Shown here piece after piece: positions 1-13,830 of a stretch of 64,000 bases of DNA. The stretch is from Chaetorhynchus papuensis (lineage: Eukaryota > Chordata > Aves > Passeriformes > Rhipiduridae). Positions within the stretch are counted from its first letter, which is position 1; every line of letters begins with the position of its first letter. Both the position numbers and the translations under genes were made by a program. The notes under the pieces were generated by a model that ran no database searches, was not told the origin of the DNA, and saw only the letters and a list, made by a program, of their open reading frames with translations. The DNA is taken from NCBI GenBank assembly GCA_013396525.1, contig VWYX01000011.1, forward strand, positions 504,840 through 568,839. The letters are read 5' to 3'.

Positions 1-3000
1 CTTGGGAAATACATTCAGTGATTCATGGCACCCTCTGAGAATCAGCAACCTAGAGCCCAAAAATAGGCGTGACCTGTTTCTATTGGCAAAAGAAACCACC
101 AGAAATCTCCCCAGTCAGATCCACGTGGTAAATCCAGAACACTTTAAACCTGGAGAGGTTTAATTTGTAGCTCGGTCAAATGCACTTTGAAAATTGCTCA
201 GTGCTGGATTAACACCAGATTAATTACTGTGTAAATAGGATTATGACTCGTACACACAAGATTTGAAGTAAAGATTAAGGATTATAATTCTAATAAAAAT
301 AATATATTCTTAACTGAAAAACAGTTCTCATCACTCAGCAACTCTCTTTCCCAAAATATGCTTTTGTTTGGAAGTAGCTTAGTCAAACTAACTTTAAAAA
401 AAAGCAGAATTTTTTTTTTTTTTCAAAAGTATTCTGCACATCCTAATGATCCCTTTCAAAGGTTTCATACCCTCCAATTGCCTTCCAAATATATTCTGTG
501 TAGGCTACTGTGACACAAATATCTACAAATATAGATATTTGTGCAATGCACAGCACAGGGACGTTTGAGCAGGCACAGGGAATTGAGCTACACAGATTTG
601 TGCCCTGTGCTCCCCTTGGATGGTTCAACAATGCTGGAGCTGCAGGAAGGTGTCACCAGCCACTATTGCTCCGTGGGCCCAGTCCTGCTCCTGTGGAAGT
701 GGAGTATTTCATATTCAATAAAATAACCAGGGCTTGCTGTGCATAGAGAAGGGACTCTACAAACAAAAGTTCCTTTTTTTTTATTTGGACATCAGCTTTT
801 GCATTCACATTATTTATCCTTCTTAGTCTTCACATTTTTTGGCATACTTTTGGGGATGGTGGATTTCAAAGCAGGCAAATTTCGTAGCTGGTGGAAAAGA
901 AAATTTCCTTCTGTTTTCAGTGCAGATGCATTTTAGGTTAAACTGTGTAAACAAAGCTTTCCTGAGAGATTCCTTTATCCACTGGGAAAATTTTGGAAGA
1001 TACCCAAGAATACATTAAATATTCCAGCAGATCAGATCTCATAAAGGTTCTTCTTTTTTAATTTCATAAATTTCACCTGCTTTTTTTTCCTTTTACCAAT
1101 TTGCTTACCCCAGCAGCGTAGAATGAAAAGCTACTTATACAAAACATACAGATTTTATATTTAATGCAAAATGAAGTAGGTAAAATCAGCTCCATAAAAT
1201 ATTTTTGCAGGGCTTTTTTGCTTTAAAAGACAACAGGTATCCCTGTTCCCTATTAATCTTTTTTGATGCATTCCGTTCAGGGTGGCCAGCAAACTGATAA
1301 GATCATTCCTTCAGATTTCAAAATTACTGAATCTGGAAATAGTTCTCATTTATCTCATGCACTGCTGAGAAAACAATCTCAAATCGTTGGTTCTACTGAT
1401 GAAACTTCCTTAGCAACACAAGGGCTCCAGAATTATTTTTCAGACCTTGTCAATGCTTCCTGTGAGGTTTCCGTCACTGTCAGCATCCAACACCTCGCAG
1501 ATGAGCAGGGAAAAAAACCCACCCAGCCCAGAAAGCTGTGATAAATTAATAGAAGGTAAATTAATAGAGTAAATGGAATTAATAGGAGCAACGATAAATC
1601 TAGAATTCCCTAACAATAATCCCCTGAATTATGGTTTAGATTCATGAAGTGTTTTATCACGTAGATGGGAATCTGTAGGGAAGGGACCACGTCCCGGTGG
1701 GGTTAGAAAACACCAGGAAGGCTGAACACTTGGACCTGTGCATTTCTGTGGGACTGCACCCCAGGAATCAAGGCAGGAGGACCCTCACTGGCTTGACTTT
1801 CAAAGCCTTGATGTTGGACAGGACACCCCAGCAGGAGCTCCTGCTTCCCTGAATCCTACAGACTGCCCCCTCTGCCTTGCTGGCACTTTAAGTAGGGCTT
1901 TTAAGCCATAATCTCTCATGGTAAATTACATTTAGGCCACAGTTTAAACCTTTACCATCTTCAGTTTATAATGATTAAGGCTCCAGTGTGCAGCCAGTCC
2001 CTTAAGCCAGATTTCAATAGTAAAGTCTGTGAAGAGTCAGCAGTGCAGGATTTGGCTTTTAATGTAATTGGAACAGACTAAAGTTACTTTATTTCAGGTA
2101 CTCCAGTCTCAGGTTAGAGAGTGCTTTCTGCTGTGAAGATTTCTTCCTTCTCTGACACAAACGTTCACCCCAGTTCTCAAATTTACCAGTGCTCATCTGA
2201 CACTTCACAAGTTGCCAAATGTCTACTCAAACACTGAAAAACCCGGTTTCTGCTGAGTTCTAAGCTAAGTGTTACAGAGGAAGGCTGAAAATTAGCGGGC
2301 ACATGTCTATGCAGGGCTGAGCAGAGCCACTGAACATTAACACTTTACTGACTGCACTGGGTGCTGCCTGCCCTTTGCTCAGTCCCTGCTACCAGGGAAC
2401 AGCCTCCCCTTCCAGCTTGCTCGTGCCCTGACTTCTATTTTGACTTTTTTCCCTTCAAATTCCTCAGCTTTTTTTTTAAAGCTACTTTGATTCACTGGTT
2501 TGCAGAGTGGCTGTGACCCAGGGCTCTGTTGCCCAAACTGGAGATGTGCTGTGGGCATGAAGTGGTCAGGAAGGGAAAGAAATCACTGCTGAGACTGTAC
2601 AAGACAAACCATAATATTCTTAAACTATCTGGTTTCAGCTTCAAATCTTCAACATACTCCTTGCAACACTTCAGTCTAAGAAAAGCTCCTTAAAATTTTA
2701 AGAATAGGTTAAGTGCTCTTAAGAATAACTCAAGAATAGCTTCTTAACCTCCTTCTAAATAAGCTGAGTGTTCCCCTCTTGATCCATTCTGCAGTGACTT
2801 CAGACAGACAATTTAAAGCTGAGGAGATTAAATCAGCCAGAACAGAATGGCAGATAAGATTTCAAATGTTCAGCACTGAAATCTCTACTGCACAAGGATA
2901 TTCTGTAGATACAAGCTGGTAATGTATGATACACAATGAAGTTAAATGGCAGCAGCGTTGTTTGGATCAAGAGCTTTCTCTAAAAAGTGGTAAAAAACCT

Positions 3001-6000
3001 GCATGGCCTACTCAGTGAGGAAAATAAAAAGGTTGTGCAGTTTATGTATTCATACAGGTTGATGTGTGTATCACTGAGTAGAGCAAATCCACTTTGCCCT
3101 CCTGCCCCACCCCATCCAAGGGTTACCTGAGACAGTTCTGAGCACACAGCCTGCTCTGCTTTCACCTTCAGATCCAGGATTAAGAATTCCAGATGAATGA
3201 ATCCATGTGACAACAGAAACCCCTGTCACTGCTTGGATGGCCTCCAGCAATGTGGCACAGGGGCACACGTGTTCTGGGAAGCACCAGCAGGTGTGAGATT
3301 CCAGAATGCCAGCCCTCAGCAAAATGGGCTCAGGAGCATCCTCAACCTGTCCTCCACTTCCTAATCCAGGTTTAAATGTCTAGTTCAAAGGTTTGTCCAT
3401 GGTGTCAGGAATGTGACCAACAGTAGATGGTCATCTCTGTGCCTCTGACAGTTTAATGTCTCCTAAACCACAGAAAATGTGCTGTACTGGGCCAGGAACA
3501 AGGGAATAAATGCCCACAGGAACAGCAGAGCAGCACAGGCTGCACCAGGCTATTCCATGTTTATTTACATTTCTGTTCTGTCACAGACACACGTGGATCA
3601 CAGGGATATTCACTGGGAAAGATCCTCATCCACTGATCCCAGCCTAAGTCAGAAATAAACCCTCAAAGTTCAGCTGCACAAGATCTCGCTGGATAAAGGA
3701 CATAAGAAAAATAACACCCCAGGGGTGTTGTTCATACACCTGAGGCTGCTGTGAAAAATCCATTGCGTGTAGGACAGGAGAACCTGCACAGAGCAGAATG
3801 TGCCTCAGAACACGGAATTCTGTTCTGCAAATGGCTCTTCCAGGTGGTGCTCAGCTGACAATTTGTCTCTCAAAAGCTTTCACCAGGATTTCAAAAGCTG
3901 TAGAGGTACAGAAGTCGTAGCTCAAATTAAGAACGTGTTTACTAGGTAATAAGCAACATGATTTGTACAGTAGTTTTAGTTTTAGTGGTAGCAATGAGAT
4001 GAGTTTGAGCCCATTTTAATTACAAAGTAATGAATGTAGCTTATTTTTTATACATTAGCTATACCATAATTTATAATCCCTATAAGCCTACTGTTATCCT
4101 TATGTTGTACAAGTATTTTAAATACCCTTCCAAGACCTTCCTCTACTCCAGGTTGAACGGCAGGCAAAAATATCTCATGAAAGTGTATAATCACATTCTT
4201 TTGTAGCATATCAGCTGTCCCCATAAATGTCATCTAGTCATTTGTGTGATACCCTGAAAAGCCTTTAAAAAACTGTGCTACAGAATTGAGAGGTGTAGAA
4301 CATATCCAGAAAGTCATACTTACTGTATATAGGGTCAGACTTGCACAGTTGAAATCTCTTGGAATAAAAGGAATATTGAAGAAAACAGGAAGAGTGAGAG
4401 TAAGCGAGTTTAACAACCTTCCTTCCTCCTCCTAAGCACCCAGTAAATGCTATTTATTTATTTGAGTGGTTATGAACTGTGGTACTGCTGCTGCCAAAGA
4501 GAAAGATTTTCCTCCCAATGCATAATTTAAGCAATGAAACACAGGAAACAACACGTGAAAGGCACAACTTAATATTAAAAAAAATGAAATTCGGAGTCCT
4601 GGATATTATACTAGTCAAGTATGTCTTTAAACTAAAGAGAATTAAAATAATCTCCTATAGAAAATAAGGATTTTAAGTGGCAAAGGAACTAGTAGTTCCT
4701 GACATTAAGCAGGTTAGTTTGTTAGCTGACAACCAGAAAAAATTAAATGCAAGAATGTTTAATGTTCGAGGGGATTTCTCAGCAGAGAGAGGATACTATG
4801 TATCATAGATTTCAACTTTTAAATAGTTGGTATATTCCTACGTTACATAAATAAAAACTCATCCTCTACCATTCTGTACTATAAATACGTTGCATGAATT
4901 CAAATAAATGTTTTATGTTGTTCCCTCCCTCATTTATACCTTTAAAAATGTGCAGCTATGATTTATGCTTTTGAGGATGGCATAATAGAATTTGACATTT
5001 TCCAGCTGAGGTGTGGCCTAGTTCCAGCTCCATGCTTCATTACATTGTACTCCCTTTGAGAGGATGAGAAGAGTAAAAATAGCCAGGTTGTTAAAAATGT
5101 AAAAAGCATAAATGAATTCTCACCAGATGTGCTGTTCTATTGTCATTTTCATGAAATTATGGTTGTTAAACTTTTGCTTACCATGATGTGCTAGAAATCA
5201 ATATGTGCTACCAACAACATGTCTGGAGAGACTGTTCCCTCCTCATTAACAGCTCTCTTCTTTGGATTCTCCCATAATTTAAAGGAGAGGGGATTGCCAG
5301 GGTCCACTCTCTGCCATGAAGCACCAGAGCATCCCTGGACCCAGAAACAGGACGGGAAGGTTACAAACAGTGCAACCCCTAAGTCAGAAAAGTGAACAGT
5401 TTGAAAGCTTTTAATACACTGTCCTTCTGGCAAGGAACGAATGAGAGTGTAAGCAGCACATAAAATGTGTTCTCCTTATCCTGCTGGGCAGATCCAGGAT
5501 GTTTTTATCTTAACATCAAAGCAGTTGGGTTTGGCACCAGGTAACAGAAATGCCTCACAATTCACTGAAATCTGTTTCGCTGAATGCTGGAACAAATGTT
5601 CAAGTATGGAGCCTTTTTTAAGCCTGTTCTCTCACTGTAAAATGAATTTAAGATAATTGTTTGAAGGGAAGAATGGGAATTATGCTGCTTTCAGCTGTGT
5701 AGGCTCCTGCACTCAGGTGACTTGCTTGCTGAATGTCACGAAGTTTGGGATGAAGATTTCTGCTGTCTGAAGAAAAAGTGCTGTTCTTTGGTCAAAAAAG
5801 TTGTTACAAACAAGATAGCCAAGAAGAAAGATTTGTCAGCTACCCTCTGAATGGCAAAAGGTTGAGTAGATTACTCAATATTTGTCAGGTTTGAGGTGAT
5901 TGCCTGTCACTACGCAAGAAGTAAATAGTATTGACAGCTTGACAGATTGACAGATCAAAATTCAAAGCCTGCAAGGATATGTAGCAGCATCACACAGTAC

Positions 6001-7957
6001 TTTGCAAAGACCTTCTGTGTCAGGAACCTGCTGGGCTCAGTTGTGAGGTGTAGAAAGGGTGCAGAGAGCAGCAGGTGAGAGGCACAGGATGGTCCCTGCT
6101 GTGGGGTCACATCTGAGTTCTCTGGTCACGTCACCCTGTCCTGCCTGAACACCTGAACGAGCTGCTCAGCAGCTCCTGGAAACAGCCTGAGTAATTCCCT
6201 GTATGCTGGACTGACATCCCAGCTTGTTCTGAGCCACTGGGGACATCTAACAGGAATCTCTACACCTGTAGACCTAAAGAGCTCAAAAGATTTTTTATTA
6301 TTATTATTTTCCCTGCACATCCTTATTCTTGCTCCGAAAATCCCTGAAAAGCTGACATTTATGAGCAATCCCTGGTGTGATCCTGCCCTGGGCTGCCCCA
6401 GGAGAGGGTGGATGCAGCTTTAGGGGAAAAGCCTGGATCTCCTTTGGGATCAGTGACCCTGTTCCTAATGGCTGTGGGTTCTGAATGGAGAGGGGTGAAA
6501 ACAGAATAACAGGAAGGGTCAGCGAACCCTTGATGGGGTAATCTGGGAAATGTGGGCCTGAATGGGAAGGGAAGCAGGATTAAATACAGAAAGAAGATCA
6601 GCTGTGAATGGAAGGGGGAAGCAGGAATTGAAGGGATAAACTGAGCTGCAGTCAGAGAAAGAGGACAGGGTGGAGATTGTTTGATTAGTGCAAAAGAGGT
6701 CTGGTATCAGGTGAGGGCTTGGAAATACTCAGCTGGAAGGAAACCAGGTCTGATAAGAGGGCAGTCAGAGAGTGGGTTATAGACTGGGACAAGAGGCAAG
6801 TTTGGGGGAAAAAAAAAAAACCAGAAAAAGATGTAAAGCATATTTAATTCTACTCAGCAGAGGAATACAGCCACTCATCAGGTATTTGTCTTCATCCCTT
6901 GTCTCCTACCTAGAGATTTGGCAGTATCAAAAATACAGATGTTTTTATTTCTCATTTAATTAAGGCTTCAGCATGAACTTCCTCTAAGCATAGAGGTCAA
7001 TGGGAAAATTCAGATCTTTCTGCTAGAGTCATGATCTTTGTAAAACTAATGGTTGTAAGCATTGCTGAGCAATATCTCGCTTCAGGAAAATGCTCACAGA
7101 GATTGAATAATTTGTTAGAATGTTAGAAAAATGAAAAAAGATGGTGCAAAACAATTGCAAGCTCATAAACTTTCAAATGCAAATACTAAGTCATAAAAAT
7201 GTCCATATTTTATCAGTCTTTGCACCAGCGGTGTGCAGCATTATTCTGCTGGTTTTAGAGAGACTGTTTGTTACTTTATCCCATTAGTGAATGTCTTAAT
7301 TAAAACTATACCCGTGTTATCATCATTTCCAGTCATTAGCACAACAAAAATGACCTCTAAGATTTTAAATACAATATCATAAACAATATTTTCAAGGATA
7401 TTTATGACTTCAGAATTATCTATTAACTCAAAAGCAAAAAATAACTGGATCTGTCAAAATAAACCTCAACTCCCTCAAGGTTTCTTTCCAACAAAAAACC
7501 CCAGATCCCACCTACCTGTTTTTAACTGATGAGAGCTTTCACTACAGAGACAAAGCAAAACATCAATGCAAACCAGAACACATCCCACAAATCTTGCTGT
7601 GGAAAATATTACCGAAAAAAAGAAATCATACTCTTAAAAGGGAATTAAAGATTTCCTGGGAATGTCAGAGACCCCAGTAAAGATATTATAATGTGGCATT
7701 TGATGTTCTAGGGGGATTTCAACAAGTTTTGCATGGTCAAATTCCACTAATAAGTTGGCTTCCTTCCAAGGCTGTGTGTGTCCCTCTCATCTGCCATGGT
7801 GCCCTCGCTGTAAGGAAACCTCACCTCACCTGCTCAGGCACATCTCAGCAATTTTAATTGCTTTTTCCTGCTCGTTACCGTACCAAACAGGCTTAGAAAA
7901 ACCCGAGTATCTTATAATGTAGATGATGGGGGCTATGAGTAGAACAGCAACAATTTT
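1..7957. other. Non-coding AT-rich unique sequence
   Basis: No gene is visible. Reading frames are below about 95 codons, lie on both strands and resemble no family I know. Homopolymer runs (T12 near 412-423, A12 near 6810) and a short ATT run near 6296-6308 are the only low-complexity elements. Around 1539-1570 a short motif, taaattaataga, occurs twice. The block at 6000-6770 is somewhat more GC- and purine-rich than its surroundings but has no recognisable repeat signature. Confidence 0.6.
514..543. repeat. Short perfect palindrome, 12-bp arms
   Basis: The 12-mer cacaaatatcta at 514-525 is the exact reverse complement of 532-543, around a 6-nt loop. The sequence is A/T-dominated, so chance formation in a window this size is plausible. 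No function is implied. Confidence 0.6.
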
Positions 7958-8440
7958 GGTGGTGTTGTAAGAGGATTACAGAGCGTGGCGGTGGGAAGTG
8001 CCATGTGGATGGGTATTAATGATGCTGTGAGGGGGGAATAAGAGACAATCCACGGAGCTGGATTTTGTAAGGAGCTGCTCAGGGAGAGCCGCTGTTGCCA
8101 GTATTGTCACTGCAGCGCTCTGTAATGGATGGGGTTTATTCTCTGCCTCTGCTAACATTTGAATTAGAAATACATATTTACTGCTGCTTTCATTTTGCAG
8201 AGGATGTGCAGGCTCGGATCAGAGCCCGTTTGAGCCAGCCTGACTCGCAGTTTTTAGCAGATGACCTTTAATTAGTGGGAAGATATTCTATCCGTATCAT
8301 ATTCGTTCACTTGTCTTACTGGGCATTAGATGGCTGCTGTGAAGCATAAAGGATTTTTTTTTGTCCTAATCCCTGTGATGTGACATGATTAATGAGATGA
8401 AATTCCCATTTGGAGTTTCCTACCAATCAATAGGCAGATG
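7958..8440. promoter_or_regulatory. Candidate conserved non-coding element (unproven)
   Basis: This stretch keeps several CpG dinucleotides in an otherwise CpG-poor neighbourhood and mixes GC-rich segments with homeodomain-type ATTA/TAAT cores, for example tttaattagtggg near 8267-8280. It contains no repeat signature and no usable reading frame. Such composition is typical of developmental enhancers in gene deserts, but this is inference from motif content only. It could equally be ordinary unique sequence. Confidence 0.25.
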
Positions 8441-10160
8441 GGCAGTAGTGGATGTCGAACAACAAGACAGCAGGAGTTGCTTAAGCTCTTGCTACTTTCA
8501 TAGAGGAAAAATATTTGGAGACATAATTTAAAGGAACAGGTATTATCCATTTTTCACATTTCTCTCCTCCTTCAATACTTGCTTCTTTGTTTTTAACGGT
8601 AAAATGGCATCCTACATATAAATAACATATTAGACTAAAATATGTAAGTTGGAAAATCTTACGGATGTCACTTATGCCAAGTGGGTCTAACACTGCACTG
8701 GCATTGTACAAGCGTTTGCAAAACAGTGAGTTTGATTTTTCTCCACATCCATGTTGGTATAAATAAACATATACATCAGAGAAGCCAGCAGAATTACAAA
8801 ACATCAGAATGAAGCCCCCGTGAATATAAAATTAGGCCATTTTTAAAATACTGCAATGAAAAATCAGGTGCATTTTGCATCTCTTACAAAATACATCCTT
8901 TTTCACCAGCTTTGACATTCCACTCTCTGACCACATGGTCTTTGATACCTAGGAATTGATGTGTAAAATGATTCAAGGAAAAATCTTCAATAGGTTATTC
9001 TCAGCTGGGAAATTTTGAAGTTTATAAAATTGGTAAAAATCATGTCATTTTAAGTCCTTACCATTTAAGATTTCCCTTTCTTGCTAGTAGGATTTATTTA
9101 TAAGTACGGGTACCTATTAGAATAAATGATATTATACAATGATACATTTATATGTCCCAAGATTAAAAAAAAATTACCATATTGTGTAAAAGGAAATGAT
9201 AAACCAAAAGGCAAAATATGGCAGACTGGTGGATCTCTGCCAAGCAGACTAAATCTGAGGAAATAATGCAAATTTCCAAACAGAAGTAGCAACAGGTTTC
9301 AGGAGACTCCTTTCACAGCCCTCGTGTTGATGCTTATTTTCTTCTGGGCAATACTTTAATTCCTTTAAATAGAAGTATTTATATTTAGTTGTTTTGCAGG
9401 TTTAAATGATTGATCTTATATTTTCTTCTCATTACCTCGTTCTCCCTCCCTCTCACAGACAAAGATGCTCACGGAGTAAAATTCATAACACACTCCTCCT
9501 AATGAACAAACTCCCACCGAGCACCAAAGTGCTTAATGATGCTCAGCAGGCAGAGTTCTGCACTTCCCCCATGTGAGCCAATGTATAATCACACCACAAG
9601 TTAAAACAATATTTAGGTTGCCAAGAGAAACACTGGAAATGTAAGACATGCTACATTTAAATTTTTCCAAACTTTAATTCTGTTCCTCTGTGTGTTCATC
9701 CACTGTAATTGGGTGGGGGAGAAGTACGCTGGATAAAGTATTTGTGATTATGAAATTTAAATCTCTTTGCAAGGCAGCCAAAGTAAATTTAGGCAAACTG
9801 TTTTTAATCAGCCTTCAGTAGCTTGCAAAATACTCTGTTTCAAACAGTTTTATATGTGTAGTACATACTGTATATATTGATCTCATCTCCTTATCCTTAG
9901 TAATGTCTACAGACTAAATTCTGCAATTAATCAGCTCTGCAATGAAGTTAACAATTATTAAAAAAAAAAAAAAGCTTTTTGCTGTGGTTGTTTGTTAGGG
10001 GGTTCTTAAATTAGAGCTGGCACTTAGAAACCCAGCTATGACGAGTGCTTTCAGGAATGCTCTTCAAGCATGTATCCATTTATTCTTGGGATAATAAAGC
10101 AAGGAGATCCTTCAACTGGATGGTGGTAGGCCACTGCCTGTTCCCACCTGCTGGCAGGGT
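8441..10160. other. Non-coding unique sequence
   Basis: No gene or repeat is recognised. The 107-codon minus-strand frame at 8481-8804 has no family resemblance and no splice or promoter context. An A-run occurs at about 9960-9973. The part at 9480-9620 has a CCAAT motif and a mixed base composition but nothing decisive. The last roughly 60 bases may be a degraded extension of the CR1 element that follows. Confidence 0.5.
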
Positions 10161-10264
10161 TCCATAAACATGTGGATGTGGCACTTGGGAGCATGGTTAA
10201 CAGTCAGACTCGATGAGCTTCGGGGCCTTACCCAACTTACACATTAATATAATTCTGTGATTTT
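10161..10264 (+). mobile_element. CR1 LINE 3'-end fragment
   Basis: The stretch beginning catgtggatgtggcacttgg (about 10169) and continuing through cagtcagactcgatgagctt (10201-10220) follows the 3' end of avian CR1 elements, in which a 'GTGGATGTGGCACTT' block precedes 'GGACTCGATGATCTT' and a terminal ATTCTGTG repeat. It ends at aattctgtgatttt, near 10251-10264, giving plus orientation and an essentially complete 3' terminus. As is usual for CR1, it is heavily 5'-truncated and there is no poly(A) tail. Divergence from the remembered family pattern suggests an old insertion. The subfamily cannot be assigned by eye. Confidence 0.85.
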
Positions 10265-10330
10265 GAGACACTGCAAGTGCCCCTCATGTCCTCAGACAAT
10301 TCTGGTCTTCCCTGGGTGGGGGCAGCTGGT

Positions 10331-10390
10331 GAACAGGTAAATGAACAGATAAATGAACAGATAAATGAACAGGTAAATGAACAGGTGAGT
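10331..10390. repeat. 12-bp tandem repeat, five units
   Basis: Five consecutive 12-mers of the form gaacagRtaaat occupy 10331-10390; the last unit is slightly diverged (gaacaggtgagt). On the minus strand it reads as repeated TTTATCTGTTCA and creates an artefactual LFIY-type peptide repeat. It lies about 65 bp past the CR1 3' end. It is probably a small minisatellite. Confidence 0.9.
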
Positions 10391-13240
10391 GTGTGCACTG
10401 CCCTGGCTTTTTCTCAGATCCATATCCTTGTGTTCCCTTCCTGAGTGGGATCCTTGCTTGTTTTGGTTTGTTTTAGGAGAAAAATCAAGAGTCCTATAAA
10501 AATTTGGCAAAAATCCCCATCAACAGAGACCAATCCCTGTCACTGCTGTGGTGCCATGCCAGGGATTATTGTCCTTATGGGGAAAACCAAGGGCACATCT
10601 GCAGCTACGGTGATTTAAAGGAAAATACATAGGACTCTTATATGGCTGCTGTGTTCAAAACATGGCATCTCTTCATCTGTTCAGCGATGCTCCCAAAGGG
10701 CAGGCATGGAACAACCCTGTCTCTTTTGGGCTGTGCCATTAAGGCAGACAGGTATGGCCAGGATTAGGAGCAGGGCAGAGCATCCTGCAGCAGGACACCC
10801 AGCAAAGGAGCTGCTGCTTTCTTAGGGGGTTAAGAGATTATTGGATCAGATGGCAGACAAGCAGTGAATAAGGCACTTTAGGAGATTTAGTTGTACAGAA
10901 CTTCCCACCCAGCTGTAGGCTCCCTTGAAATCTCTTAGCCAAGAGCAGAATTTCCAGTTTTTTCTTTGAAGTCTTGCTTCATGCTCAGGATTTTCTTCAT
11001 GAAAATACAACAGTCATTAGTGTGTTGGTTTAGCAAAACAATTAAGCATACTAAAAGGATGTGCTTGCATGTTTTATTTATTTATGGTAAGGCTCACTTA
11101 TAGGCATGCCTACTTTGATTTTTTCTTTTCCCCTTGGTTGCTGGTGCAATGCATGGCTGCAAATTGTTTTGCACATTTCTCTTCTCTGCATTCGTGACCA
11201 GGGGTGACTGTGCAGCAAGTTCTGTTGAGAAAGTGCACATTAAGAAAGTCTTGCCACTTTAGAAGCACCAGGGATTTTCTTTGCTGCTCTAAAAACGACT
11301 TCATTCAACTAAATACTGCCAACTTTCTCTATTTCACATTGATCTACTTAAAACACTGCAAGAACCACAGAGCTGAAGAGCTGAATGTAGTAGGCAAGGA
11401 TGCTTTTTTGTTTCCCCAAGGAATGGCATATTCAATTATATATTGAGGGTCTGATTTCCTAAAAGGTTAAATCCAGGAAATACTGGGATTTCAGTCATCT
11501 TTTTATTTGACCACAGTCTGAAGCTGGATGGGTTCCCAGAGCCAACAAATGCTTCTACTGCCTTGACCGCCCGACCTCCTAAAACGCCCCGTTAAAGGCC
11601 AGTGCTCATCATTTATCCAGTGCTCGTTCTCCGTGCAGCCTCCAATTTTCACTGTGGCAAAGCAGACAGGTCTCAGCACAAATAAACATTGGGTATTGAT
11701 TTTGTTATTTACAGGGGAAACTCGGGCTCAGTGCTCCTCCTGCTTCATGGTCACTGCAACACTCCACAGAATATAAAGCATCATTTCCCCACTACTGATT
11801 ACATAACAGGCAGTGCTGATATAACTCTTATCATAATGGCACTGGTCAGTGCTCACGTGGGAGGACATCTTATAAACACCTTTCAGAAATTCTGTTTCTG
11901 GCACTACACAGATTATTTCACTTAAGTGAGGAGAAGAGTCTTAGGTGTGTTCCAACACAATAAATTTTGACCATAATGGCTCAATGAACCAAATGGTTTG
12001 GACAGACAAGTTCATAATTATCCTATCAATAATTCTACATGTAAAAACACATCTCTGTGTGGAACATGGATTTGTTGAGAATGAGGGTCCATTCATACAT
12101 TTCCACAACACTTATTTAAAATATAAAGCTGAAAAGCCCGAGTCTGAATAATAACGATAATGCCTCAGGTTAAGATGAATATTTATTGCAAACTTCTTCT
12201 GAGAAATGGGAGCAGTCTAAGCCACATCATCTAGATTAACTTTTTTTCCCCACAACATAGCTGAAAAATACTAAATATTTTAAGGTACTTCAGTAGGCAA
12301 CAGGAGTATTTTTTGCTATGCAAATACACTTGGAGAGATAAAGATTCCTCTGTTCAAAAGGGAATGTTGCTTGAGAGAAACTTGTACTTATCAAGTTCTA
12401 CTGTTGTAAGGGAAAATGAAGGTAGTTATAAAGGGAAAAACAGACCATTGCTCCCGACTCCTGCTCCATTAACAGTTGTGCTGTGTGGGAGAAGGAATAA
12501 ATAAGGTTTTGTTTTAAAGGAACTACTTTTGACCTGGCAATTACAGCTCCTGCCTCGGGCTCCTGAAGAAGAAAGCTTTTAAGTGCCAGGCTCAGCTGAG
12601 GTGGTTGTATTAAGGAGTGGGTGAGTGGGAGGTGTTTCACAGGCAGGAACAGGCTCTGCCCCTGCTCGGCTGGGCGACTAAAAACCAGCTGAACATTTTT
12701 AGTACAACGCTGAGCTGACTTAAGAGAGATTTCAAAAGCCACATAAGCTTGGGCAGAGGATCACCCTGAGCTTTGGCATGGACTGGCTGTGCTCACCTTG
12801 CTCTGCTTTCCTTGGGGCGAGGGTAGAGCAAGAATTTCTGCCCACAAAATCCCAGGTTCACGTGCTGATACCCGGAGTGTGGCACCAGCTCCTGCAGGGA
12901 CATCCAGGAAGCCTCTGTGTCCCATAAAGGTCCTGCTCACCCTGGAACTTCCAATAAAGCAACACAAAATATCAATGGTTAATAGATTTTTTTCAGGTAT
13001 TGAACAGATGAGCGAAGCAATTAATGTCGAAATTCCCTTGTGTCGGAAAAACTCGTGTCTCTGTTCTGCTAAAAAGAAAGACATTTAAGATTTGCTTGCA
13101 TTAATCTCTTCTTAAATACAGAGCAGTTTGAGTTAGATCTCTGGTATTTCCCTTCCAAGTAGAGGCCTGACTGGAAGCCACAGCAAACCCGTCCCATTTA
13201 CCCTTTTTAACTTCACCACTGAAGAGCTGAAGAACCGACA
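10391..13240. other. Non-coding unique sequence
   Basis: No gene is recognised. Several overlapping frames of 60-115 codons occur on both strands around 11.2-13.1 kb, but none has a family signature and they overlap each other. The segment 11560-11660 and the segment 12960-13080 retain CpG sites and ATTA cores and could be short conserved elements; nothing firmer can be said. Confidence 0.5.
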
Positions 13241-13830
13241 AGTCTCCCAGCAAAAATCCCCCCTCCTTCCTTTAAAATGCAAATTAATACATCAGGCTTT
13301 ATATTCCATCAAATGAAACCTCTGCACTGAAAAATTAGAAAAGAACTGATTGGCCCAGTTAAGACTGTCCATGACTTGGGAATCAGGAAAATCTATAACG
13401 TATCAAACCCAGGCAAGTGCAGAAGTTGAAATCGTGCACATCCAGCCCATTTCCCACCAGGCTTGCACACGCAGAGTTGCTAAACCTCATTACAATGTAG
13501 CATAAATGGAGGGCTAATTAACATAAGAAACTGATCCAAAAGAAAATCCCATCAACATACATGAAAACGAAGTTGATGTGCTTGAAACTCAGCCAAATAC
13601 AAATTAATTCAACGTAGATTACATATACAGGGAGAGAGAGGCTCCAGCAGAGTAACTGGCATTGTATGGGCATCTATGCCAGAGAGATTCCCCTTTCCCC
13701 TGCATCCCCTCCCAGTCACGAAGATGAATTATATTTGTGCACCATATGCTCCAGCACGAATCGAAGCAGTGGTCAACCTCTTCGTCTTGATGGCTGTAAT
13801 TTCTTTATAAATTAATTTGTGTGACGTCTG
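13241..13830. promoter_or_regulatory. Candidate conserved non-coding block (unproven)
   Basis: The block contains numerous homeodomain-type cores (gcaaattaatac near 13279, ggctaattaac near 13512, ataaattaattt near 13806), an octamer-like atgcaaat (13277), and retained CpGs in a motif-dense part (13720-13820: cacgaatcgaagc, cttcgtcttg, gtgacgtctg). tgacgtc at 13821-13827 resembles a CRE/ATF half-palindrome. There is no reading frame or repeat signature. The call rests on motif density only. Confidence 0.28.

Noticed and set aside
10331..10390. CRISPR-like array
   Set aside because: Units are contiguous without spacers, and the genome is vertebrate.
10292..10510. Frame encoding a repeated LFIY motif
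   Set aside because: It is a translation of the 12-bp tandem repeat, not a membrane protein.
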